Positions 43,584-51,394 of a stretch of DNA of 64,000 nt are shown piece by piece. Origin of the DNA: Myxococcales bacterium (GTDB lineage: Bacteria; Myxococcota_A; Polyangia; Palsa-1104; JAEUJZ01); NCBI GenBank assembly GCA_016794465.1, contig JAEUKA010000104.1:48878-112877 (forward strand). The letters are read 5' to 3'. Position 1 is the first letter of the stretch, and each line of letters opens with the position of its first letter. The position numbers were made by a program, and so were the translations under genes. Below the pieces are notes generated by a model, which worked only from the letters and a program-made list of their open reading frames with translations, was not told the origin of the DNA and did no database searches.

Positions 43584-46500
43584 ATGACTGCTTACCGACT
43601 CACCGGCAACGATGTAGGGACCTCACCGTGCCATGATGGGCGACCGCGCTCGCAGCGTCTTGTTCGCTCACTGAGTCGCATGGCGCGGCGCGGCGCACTT
43701 CGACTTGGCCTGCTGTGGCTGGGTCTGCTCGGGCTTCTGTCGGCTTGTACCAGCGAAGACGCCATCCTCTTACAAATCCGACCGCCGTCGGGCGTTACCA
43801 TCAGCGAGTACGCGGTGACGGTGCAGGATCACGACAAGCGCGAGATCCTCTATCAGTCAGGCATTCAGCCGGTCGCGGCGGTCAGCAAAGGCCGGGACCT
43901 GTTTACCGAGCCGCTGCGACTTGGACTCAAGCTGTCGCAGAAGGCTTCGTACCTGATTCACGTCCGTGCCGCCGAGGCCAAGCTGGTTCCAGACGGCGTC
44001 ATCCCGACGACGCGCAAGTCCGAGTTCTTTTTCGCGGGCATCGTCAACGTCGCGGGCACTCAGCAGCTGGATGCCGACCTGCTGGAAGTGGACCCGATGC
44101 TGGACCGTGACTTTGACCACTTTCCCGACGCGGTGAAGTGGCCCGAGGCGCTGACGGCAGCCAAGGTCACCTATCAGAGCAAGCTGAACGTGCTCGACTG
44201 CGTGGATCGCGACCCCGGACCGGCAGAGATGAAGCTACCGACGGGACTGTATGCGATCGACATCAACCCGCTGGCCAAGCCGCGCTGCGGACTGACGTTT
44301 GACATCTCGTGTGGCGACAGCGTGCCGCCGTGTCAGGACAAGGACGGCGACGGCGATCCCGAGAGCACCGACTGCGACGACAACGATCCCCAGCGCTTCA
44401 ACGGCAACCCTCGGCCGCGCAACTGCTGCGAGTGCACCGACAAGGCCAGCTGCGCCACCAATCACAACAAGCTCAAGGACATGTCGACGTGCATGCCGGC
44501 ACGCTGCAACTCGGACACCGACTTTGACTGCTCGGGGCAGCGGGTCACTTGCTTCATCGACGAGGACTGCGACGGCTATTCACCGAGCGATCCCGTGGTC
44601 AGTCAGCGCGACTGCGACGACACCAACCCCAACATTTATCCGGGCGCCAAGAAGAACTGCGACGATACCAGCAAAGACTGGGCCTGCGACGGCAATCCGT
44701 CGGGCGGCTGCGTTGACTGCGATCTCGACGGTGACGGCTTCCAGCGCGACGACAAGGCCCAAGGCGGCATCTGTCCGACGGCGGCTTACGTAACCTCGGG
44801 CAAGAAGATCGACTGCGACGACAACGATCGCGGCGTGTTCCCCGGCTCGACCTCGTACAACGGCGCCAGCCAGATCATGGGCATGATGGATCTGGCGGCG
44901 ATGGAGGGCGGCGGCTCGAAGGTGGCGGCGATGCGGCGGCTCTGCTTTAACACCGAGGTCGATGGCACCACACCGCAGGACGCTGACTGCGACGTGAAGC
45001 CGCTCAACGGCTGTCCGGCCACCCCAAACACCTGCGATGCCGACCGGGACGGGTTCCCAAACAACACCGCTGGCTGCAACCCCAACGGTCTGCCGAGAGA
45101 CAACCTCGACAGCGACTATCAGAGCTTCCCCGGCGCGCCCGATCGTTGTGGCGACGGCAAAGCGCAGAACGGCGTCGCTGATACGCCTTGCTCCAACGAC
45201 AAGGATGGCGACGGCTACAACGCCGAGGCCGACTGTGATGACAACGACGCAGCGTCCCACCCGTGGGCGCTGGAGCTGTGCGACGGCAAGGACAACGACT
45301 GCGACGGGCTCATCGACGAGCTGAACCCCGACGACAAAGGCGCGCGGCTGGTCGAGACGACGAAAGTGGCTCCGATCAAAAAAGTGATCATGTCGTGCAC
45401 CGACTTCTATCAGGGCGAGTGCAACCGCGACGTTGCCACGACGGGACTGAAGACCGGACGGTGCGTGTGCAGCGGCCTGAAGCCTGGCGCCCACGACCCC
45501 AATGCGATGCGCAAGAGCTGCCCCGGCACCCTCGACACAACTGCGACGGCCCCCAAGTGCTTTGGCGCGCAGCAGAAAGGCAAGCAGACCTGCGAAGCGG
45601 TGGTGGCCAACCGCAAGGATCAGGACTGCGACGGAAGACTCGATGCTCCCGACGGCATGAACCTGAAGGAATACGGCGAGGACTGCGGCGTCGACACGGG
45701 CGAGTGCGTTGCTGGCACCGTCAACGGCTGCGACTACAACAAGACCAATCCGTTCTCGGCGGGCGGCGGCTATTCGGTGGTCCCGGCCTTCGACGAAGCC
45801 CGTCGGTACTTGACCTGCGGCGGAGCGACCCCGCCCAGCAAGCAGCTGTGCGATGGCAAGGACGAAAACTGTAACGGTGTTGACGATGACTGCTCGGACT
45901 ACACGCCGGCCAACTCGAGCTGCTGCAAGAACGTCGCGATGTGCGTCAACGTGGGCACCGACTTTACGCACTGCGGCGACTGCTCGACGGCCTGCGATAC
46001 GCTGACGGCCAATGCCTGCGTGAACAAGGCCTGCATGTGCGGCAGCAGTCCCGCCTGCAACGGCGCGCGCGGCATCTGCAAAAACGCCACGTCATGCGTC
46101 GAGTGCTTGATGAATGACGACTGCAAAGACGCGGCCAAGCCCAAGTGCAGCGGCATGGATCACTGCGCCGAGTGCATCGCCAACGCCGACTGCGCCGATC
46201 CCAAGCCAGCTTGCGACGGCACCATCGAGCAGTGCGTGACCTGCACCGCCGGCTTTGGCTGCAATGGCGCCACGCCCAAGTGCAAGGTCAACGCCGATCC
46301 GAAGCTGAGCCAGTGCGTCCAGTGTCTGACCAACGCCGACTGCTCGGGCGGCACGCCGGCCTGCGACACCGCCACCAACACCTGTGTTCCGTGCGTCGCC
46401 GGCTTTGGCTGTAGCGCGCCCAACGGTCAATGCAAGGTCAACGTCAACCCGGCGATGAACAGCTGCGTGCAGTGCTTGGCGGATATCAACTGCTCGGGCG

Positions 46501-47162
46501 CGACGCCGGCTTGCGATCTGGGCGCAAACAAGTGCGTCAACTGTACGTCCACCAACTCGACCGCGTGCGTGGCGCCGCTTAGCCAGTGCTTGACCAACGT
46601 CGACCCGACGCTGAACGCCTGCGTCGAGTGTACCGCGATGCTGCAGTGCTCGGGAGTGAGGCCGATCTGTGACCTGGCGACGACGCACCGCTGCACGGCC
46701 TGCTTGGTCAACGGGGACTGCGCGGGCGCGACGCCGAAGTGTCTGAAAGATGCGATGGATGTGACCAAGAACGCGTGCGTCGGCTGCTTGATGAACGCCG
46801 ACTGCATGGCACCAAGCCCCATCTGCGATACCACCAACACCCACAAGTGCGTACCTTGCTTGGGCGATGTGGACTGCGGCGCTGGCAAGTTCTGTGTCAC
46901 CAATGCCAACCCGCTGCTCAACGTCTGTGTCAGCTGCCGCAACGACGCCGACTGCGGGGCGGCGACACCGGCTTGCGATCCCACCACCAAGACCTGCGTA
47001 CCTTGTCGCGTAAACGGAGCCACGCTGCCGCACATTGGCTGCATGAATCCCAACCCCGCGTGCAAGGCCAACGTCGATCCGTCCATGAACATGTGTGTGG
47101 AGTGCACCCAGACCAGCCACTGCAACGGTGGCAAGACCTGCACGATGAACGCCTGCGTGTAG
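43584..47162 (+). CDS. Large MopE-like/Stigma-type lipoprotein with Cys-rich repeats
   Basis: ATG 43584 with a GGGGAG site just upstream gives 1192 residues; ATG 43680, which starts a strong lipoprotein signal (LGLLWLGLLGLLSAC), is also possible. The N-terminal third is a beta-rich domain. The middle (about 250-760) has at least four DxDGDGxxxxxDCDDxDxxxxPGA-type putative metal-binding motifs seen in MopE and myxobacterial surface proteins, plus LCDGKDNDCDGLIDE. The C-terminal 350 residues hold about eleven Cys-rich units (CVxCLxNxDCxGxTPxCD), likely disulfide-bonded. Probably exported to the outer surface. A metal-binding role is known for MopE-like motifs; the role here is inferred. Confidence 0.83.
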   Translation: MTAYRLTGNDVGTSPCHDGRPRSQRLVRSLSRMARRGALRLGLLWLGLLGLLSACTSEDAILLQIRPPSGVTISEYAVTVQDHDKREILYQSGIQPVAAVSKGRDLFTEPLRLGLKLSQKASYLIHVRAAEAKLVPDGVIPTTRKSEFFFAGIVNVAGTQQLDADLLEVDPMLDRDFDHFPDAVKWPEALTAAKVTYQSKLNVLDCVDRDPGPAEMKLPTGLYAIDINPLAKPRCGLTFDISCGDSVPPCQDKDGDGDPESTDCDDNDPQRFNGNPRPRNCCECTDKASCATNHNKLKDMSTCMPARCNSDTDFDCSGQRVTCFIDEDCDGYSPSDPVVSQRDCDDTNPNIYPGAKKNCDDTSKDWACDGNPSGGCVDCDLDGDGFQRDDKAQGGICPTAAYVTSGKKIDCDDNDRGVFPGSTSYNGASQIMGMMDLAAMEGGGSKVAAMRRLCFNTEVDGTTPQDADCDVKPLNGCPATPNTCDADRDGFPNNTAGCNPNGLPRDNLDSDYQSFPGAPDRCGDGKAQNGVADTPCSNDKDGDGYNAEADCDDNDAASHPWALELCDGKDNDCDGLIDELNPDDKGARLVETTKVAPIKKVIMSCTDFYQGECNRDVATTGLKTGRCVCSGLKPGAHDPNAMRKSCPGTLDTTATAPKCFGAQQKGKQTCEAVVANRKDQDCDGRLDAPDGMNLKEYGEDCGVDTGECVAGTVNGCDYNKTNPFSAGGGYSVVPAFDEARRYLTCGGATPPSKQLCDGKDENCNGVDDDCSDYTPANSSCCKNVAMCVNVGTDFTHCGDCSTACDTLTANACVNKACMCGSSPACNGARGICKNATSCVECLMNDDCKDAAKPKCSGMDHCAECIANADCADPKPACDGTIEQCVTCTAGFGCNGATPKCKVNADPKLSQCVQCLTNADCSGGTPACDTATNTCVPCVAGFGCSAPNGQCKVNVNPAMNSCVQCLADINCSGATPACDLGANKCVNCTSTNSTACVAPLSQCLTNVDPTLNACVECTAMLQCSGVRPICDLATTHRCTACLVNGDCAGATPKCLKDAMDVTKNACVGCLMNADCMAPSPICDTTNTHKCVPCLGDVDCGAGKFCVTNANPLLNVCVSCRNDADCGAATPACDPTTKTCVPCRVNGATLPHIGCMNPNPACKANVDPSMNMCVECTQTSHCNGGKTCTMNACV

Positions 47163-47170
47163 CCGCTGCG

Positions 47171-47209
47171 GTCTGAAGTCGTCTGAAGTCGTCTGAAGTC
47201 GATCGACTT
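47171..47209. repeat. 10-bp tandem repeat ending in a 14-bp palindrome
   Basis: The decamer GTCTGAAGTC is present three times in tandem (47171-47200), and the end forms the perfect palindrome AAGTCGATCGACTT (47196-47209). It lies between two convergent genes (stops at 47162 and 47224) and may act as a bidirectional terminator or a recombination product. No T-tract follows. Confidence 0.75.
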
Positions 47210-47223
47210 TCGATCCTTGGCGG

Positions 47224-49434
47224 TTAGTGCGGCTGCTGGGCGCAGGCTGCTTGTGGCCAGCTGGCGAGGTCGTTGCCGGAGCTGCACTGCGCTAGATCGC
47301 GCTGGCCTTGGCCATCATCACCGACGCGCAGATACAGGGTACGCGGGCCTGGCGGCGACTTGACAAAGCTGCAGCCCAGCTCGCGACAGTCTCCCGAGGA
47401 GAGCGGCTGGCCGAGCGAGGCCGTACACGCCACCTGCGCCCCAAGTCGCGGATCGCCGTCGTAGAACGTGCCAAACAGCGGTGCTGGAGCGGTCGCTCCG
47501 CCTCGGTTGCAGAGCAGCGCCGCCAGCCGCCACGCCGACTGACAGTCAGGACTTAAGGTCTGGGTCAAGAAGCGCGCCGTCAGATCGTAGCGGGCGGGAA
47601 TCCCACCGGGTGGCAAGACCTCGGCGGTGTTGGTGCGAAACGAGTTGTGGCTGCGCCACGACGGCGGCGTGGGAATCGGTACGGTCAGTGCGTCGCTGAT
47701 GTGGCTGCGGTGGTAGGCGTGCTGGTTCCAGACCGGGCGGGTGCGGGTCCAGCGGTTCTGGGGATCGCGCATCACCAAGATGCCACCGCCGACGCCGCCC
47801 CACGGGGTGCGGGTGTCCGACTCGGGCAGTCCGACGCGTCGACAAGCGCCGAGGTTGTCGTTGGGCACGTCGCTGGTGACGATCAGATCGGCGCGGCTGT
47901 CTCCGTCGGCGTCGGCCAAGACCGGTAGCTCCAGGCCGGTGCTGCTCATCACCGAGCGAGCGGCGAGGGCCCGGCCATCGAGTCCCGAGAAGATTCGCAG
48001 CCAGCACTCGTCGCGGTGGACCAGCTCGGCGGTTCCATCGCTGTTGAGGTCGATGGCAGAGACTCCGGCGCTGCCCGAGGAGTAGTCGTCTATCGGTCGC
48101 GACCACAGCACGCCGGGCTGGGCGCCGCTGCAGCCTCTTGGCTTGGGGACTTGGCCGCAGCGCAGGGCATAGGCAGTGAGCCGCTTGGCCGACGCCACCG
48201 CAAAGTCCGGAACGCCGTCGCGATCGAGGTCGGTCACCACCGCCGGGCCGCCCCAGATTCCGTCGCCATCGATCAGCGTATACGGTCCAAACAGGACGCG
48301 CCGGGCGGCATAGTCGTACACCCGCACCGTCAGTGCGCCTCGAGTTGACTCGACGAGCAGCAGATCGGGCTTGCCGTCGCCGGAAAAGTCCGCGACCTGG
48401 GCATAAAACGGATCGTCCGCAAGAGCTGGCGGAGTCTTGTCAGCGCCGCTTCGTCCGTCGTAGATGCCGTCGCTGCTGATCACTTCGGCGAAGCCATCCC
48501 CGTCGAGATCCGCGACCACCGGAATCGATCCCCAGGCGGCGGACAGGCTCGGTCGTGACCACACAACCTGCACCCGCGCGGGCGGACCGCTGACCAGGCG
48601 CGCGACCAGGGCTCCGGCGATGATCTCGGGCGGGGCACTGCCGTCGAGGTCAGCGAGGGTTGGCGCGCTCCACAGGTCCAGTCCGGTCGGATTTTGCTCG
48701 GGCACCGGCTGATCGGCACGGGCCTTCACTTCGCCTCGGTGATCGAACACCACCAGCCGCTTCTCAGCGTCGAGAGTGACGATCTCTGCCCGGCCATCGC
48801 CGTCGAGATCCGCCGCCGCCAGCTGCGCTTGACCTTGCGACAAGAGCGACACGCCTCGGTGGAGAAACCGCAGCGAACAGTCACTGGGCCGCAGCGCGAG
48901 CAGGATGTCGGGGAAGGCCGTGGCAATCACCTCGGGCTTTCCGTCTTGATCGAGATCCGCGACGATCGGCGTCGACATCACCGGCAGGTTGGGCAGGTGA
49001 CAGAAGACCTCGGGCGGTCGAAACTGATCGGGCGAAAACGAGCCGCCCAGACAGCGCGCATCGATCGGAGCAAGGCGCGAGCACGACTCGAAGGGAATGC
49101 AGCCACCGTCGTAACAGCGCTGATCGTTGCTGCAGTCGTCGCCAGACTGACAGCGGCCCAGGTCGGGCAGACAGACGCCGTGAAGACAGCGGGCACCGTC
49201 GCGACAGCCCACTTGCTCTTGGCACGGCAAGCCTCGGCAGCCGTCGGAGTTTTCCAGCTCGCGCGGCGATGGAGCGCCCAGGTCAGGCCGCGTATCGTCG
49301 CTGCCCGGCAGCATCCGATCGGCGCTGCACCCCCAAGAAGCAAGCACGACCAGCATCACCTTGGCAGAGCGAAAAGGAGAGGCTCCCCTCTTCAATAAGA
49401 GGTATCTGAAATGATTCATATCAGGTGATTCCAT
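47224..49434 (-). CDS. FG-GAP/VCBS-repeat lipoprotein
   Basis: The start ATG 49434 overlaps the stop of the upstream gene as TAATG, which supports it; the product is 736 residues. Residues about 1-37 are a lipoprotein signal (VVLASWGC lipobox). A Cys-rich EGF-like region (about 60-125) follows. Eight calcium-binding-loop repeats of the FG-GAP/integrin propeller type follow (for example VADLDQDGKPEVI, AADLDGDGRAEIV, VVADLDGDGFAEVI, SAIDLNSDGTAELV). The C-terminus has Arg/His-rich strands and a final Cys-rich piece. Such proteins are surface or adhesion proteins in myxobacteria. The function is unknown. It is translated with the GT-C-like gene at 49434. Confidence 0.85.
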   Translation of the reverse strand: MESPDMNHFRYLLLKRGASPFRSAKVMLVVLASWGCSADRMLPGSDDTRPDLGAPSPRELENSDGCRGLPCQEQVGCRDGARCLHGVCLPDLGRCQSGDDCSNDQRCYDGGCIPFESCSRLAPIDARCLGGSFSPDQFRPPEVFCHLPNLPVMSTPIVADLDQDGKPEVIATAFPDILLALRPSDCSLRFLHRGVSLLSQGQAQLAAADLDGDGRAEIVTLDAEKRLVVFDHRGEVKARADQPVPEQNPTGLDLWSAPTLADLDGSAPPEIIAGALVARLVSGPPARVQVVWSRPSLSAAWGSIPVVADLDGDGFAEVISSDGIYDGRSGADKTPPALADDPFYAQVADFSGDGKPDLLLVESTRGALTVRVYDYAARRVLFGPYTLIDGDGIWGGPAVVTDLDRDGVPDFAVASAKRLTAYALRCGQVPKPRGCSGAQPGVLWSRPIDDYSSGSAGVSAIDLNSDGTAELVHRDECWLRIFSGLDGRALAARSVMSSTGLELPVLADADGDSRADLIVTSDVPNDNLGACRRVGLPESDTRTPWGGVGGGILVMRDPQNRWTRTRPVWNQHAYHRSHISDALTVPIPTPPSWRSHNSFRTNTAEVLPPGGIPARYDLTARFLTQTLSPDCQSAWRLAALLCNRGGATAPAPLFGTFYDGDPRLGAQVACTASLGQPLSSGDCRELGCSFVKSPPGPRTLYLRVGDDGQGQRDLAQCSSGNDLASWPQAACAQQPH

Positions 49435-51230
49435 TACTGTATGCCGAGTGCCACCCGATAATCGATGGCGGGCAGAGTCACACTCTCACCAATAAGAGGC
49501 AGATGAAAGGACTCATATCCGCGATCCTTCCAGATCAGCCACAGGTAGGAGCTGTCTTCGAGTGGCTTTGCGAACTGAAAGGAGACGCGCTGGGGAATCC
49601 CGCTCGGACTCACAGACAGCACCTTCACGGTCAGGTTGCTGAGCCGCACTTCCTCTCCTTGCTCCATCGGCAGAGACGGACTGCGAAACACCCGACTGAG
49701 CGGCTCTTGCAGGAAGCCTTCGCTCGGCCACAGGATCAGCGTTCGCGCATCGGTTCGTTCAATGTGAAGGGTTCCGCGCAGCACCGATGAGAGCATCCGT
49801 AGCGACTCGATCATCTTGCGATCCTGTAAGTAGCGGTACGATAGCGAGTACGTCGCCACCAGCGGATCGGGTGAGTTCACCATCACCACCGTGCGATTTT
49901 CCATGATGTCACTGGCTGGCAGCGACTGGCCGGCGCGCGGTACCAAGCGGCCAAAAGACTTCGCGGTAAAGGAGATTCGGTAGGGCAACAGTACCGTCGC
50001 CATGACAACGTGAAGGAGCACGATCGCGCCGATTCCTACTCGATAGGAGAGACGCTTTGCGGAAGACACCTGCGGGAGCAGCTCCGCAAGGCGCAGCCAC
50101 AGCATCGCGAGCAGACCGAAAGCGCCGAAGCTGGAAAACAGCAGCAGCCGATCCATCGGCCAGACCGAACAGACCGGCAACAGCGCGAGCACCATTCCCA
50201 TCGCAAAGAACGCCGCTTGGCGACTGCCGCGCAGCAGCCGATACACTCCCAAGCCGAGCAGAGTCAGCAGCAGCCACGCCCCGATCGCGACTTTTTGGAC
50301 GACGGAAGGCGGCACCTGCATCCACAGATCCGCCGGCGGCAGACCCAGCTGCGCACAGAGCAGGAGCGGCAAGCGAACCAGCACTGCGGACAGATAGGTC
50401 AGGGGCTCGCGCGCGGGATCGATGTACAGCCCACTCCCCGACGTTCCGTAACCGAGCAGGGCATAGACCACAGCCCACAGCGCGCCAATCGCAACATAGG
50501 GAAGGAGCAGCCGGAGGCGCTGCCAAGCGGTTCCTTTTTCCAGCCACACCACATAGGAAAACAGATAGGCCGCAGCACCGAGCGCAGTCTCTCCGGACAG
50601 GAGTCCCAGCAGGAAACAGAGGGGACCCAGCCAGGCTCCCGCAGGAAATGTTCCTTCGCGGTGACGATGAAAGCAGAGCAGACAGAGGACTCCCCACAGC
50701 ACAGCCCACAGCGCATTGCGGTTGGCGATCCACATCACCACCATCGAGTGCGAGTCATCGATCACAAACAGCAGCGCCGCCAGACCCGCCACCAGCGTCG
50801 GCCCAAGCAGCTTGCGAAACAGCACCGCCATCGTCAGCGCAATCAGTCCGTACAGCACCATACTTTCCAAGTGCATCAGCCAAGGGAGTCCCGGCCAGAC
50901 ACGATAATCGAGCGCGTGATGCCAAGACGACAGCGGTCGAAAGAACGCCAGCCGCAGCGTCGGAGTCGTCCACCACGGCCACAGTCCCAGCTCTCGCTGG
51001 TATTGAAAGTAGGCGCGATCGGGACCTTGGAAGCGGAACAGATCCCAGTCACCACGCGGGCCCCCTTCACGCTGCAGCTCGGGAAGGAGTCCCATCTGGT
51101 GCGGATAGTCGTCGAGCATCAGCCCAGAATAGAGCGCCGGAATCGTCAACAGGAGTGCGCCCACAAAGATCCACAGCGGCAGCGCCTTCGTCGTCAAACA
51201 AGAGGAGAACAGGGCCACGATTCGCTTCAT
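49434..51230 (-). CDS. Polytopic membrane protein, GT-C glycosyltransferase-like
   Basis: ATG 51230 (MKRIVALFSSCL) is chosen over 51359 because the first membrane helix follows at once; the product is 598 residues. About 11 membrane helices fill residues 15-455, with an Asp-Asp pair in the first loop (GLMLDDYPH, D40-D41), the usual position of GT-C catalytic residues. The C-terminal 140 residues are soluble and presumably periplasmic. GT-C enzymes use lipid-linked sugars to modify proteins or glycans; donor and acceptor here cannot be told. It is coupled to the FG-GAP lipoprotein gene by TAATG, so the two products may act together. Confidence 0.72.
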   Translation of the reverse strand: MKRIVALFSSCLTTKALPLWIFVGALLLTIPALYSGLMLDDYPHQMGLLPELQREGGPRGDWDLFRFQGPDRAYFQYQRELGLWPWWTTPTLRLAFFRPLSSWHHALDYRVWPGLPWLMHLESMVLYGLIALTMAVLFRKLLGPTLVAGLAALLFVIDDSHSMVVMWIANRNALWAVLWGVLCLLCFHRHREGTFPAGAWLGPLCFLLGLLSGETALGAAAYLFSYVVWLEKGTAWQRLRLLLPYVAIGALWAVVYALLGYGTSGSGLYIDPAREPLTYLSAVLVRLPLLLCAQLGLPPADLWMQVPPSVVQKVAIGAWLLLTLLGLGVYRLLRGSRQAAFFAMGMVLALLPVCSVWPMDRLLLFSSFGAFGLLAMLWLRLAELLPQVSSAKRLSYRVGIGAIVLLHVVMATVLLPYRISFTAKSFGRLVPRAGQSLPASDIMENRTVVMVNSPDPLVATYSLSYRYLQDRKMIESLRMLSSVLRGTLHIERTDARTLILWPSEGFLQEPLSRVFRSPSLPMEQGEEVRLSNLTVKVLSVSPSGIPQRVSFQFAKPLEDSSYLWLIWKDRGYESFHLPLIGESVTLPAIDYRVALGIQ

Positions 51231-51394
51231 GGGCCCCAGCCTATACCGGTTTTCCACAGAGTGAACAGGGCGCATGCAGAGCTGCCTTCCGTGCTGCTGC
51301 TGCGGGGTCGAAAAACCCAAGGAGAATGCCGCCCGCTGCGCAAAAAGTTGTGTCAACATGGGAGCCTATGCGCAAGGCGCTAGAGGGGGGTCCT

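Noticed and set aside
44580..45971. 463-codon minus-strand open frame with Val/Ala-rich translation
   Set aside because: It mirrors the DxDGDG-coding repeats of the MopE-like gene, which produce hydrophobic antisense peptides.
50057..51394. N-terminal extension of the metzincin frame
   Set aside because: This part is antisense to the GT-C-like gene; the signal peptide and ribosome site begin at 51395.
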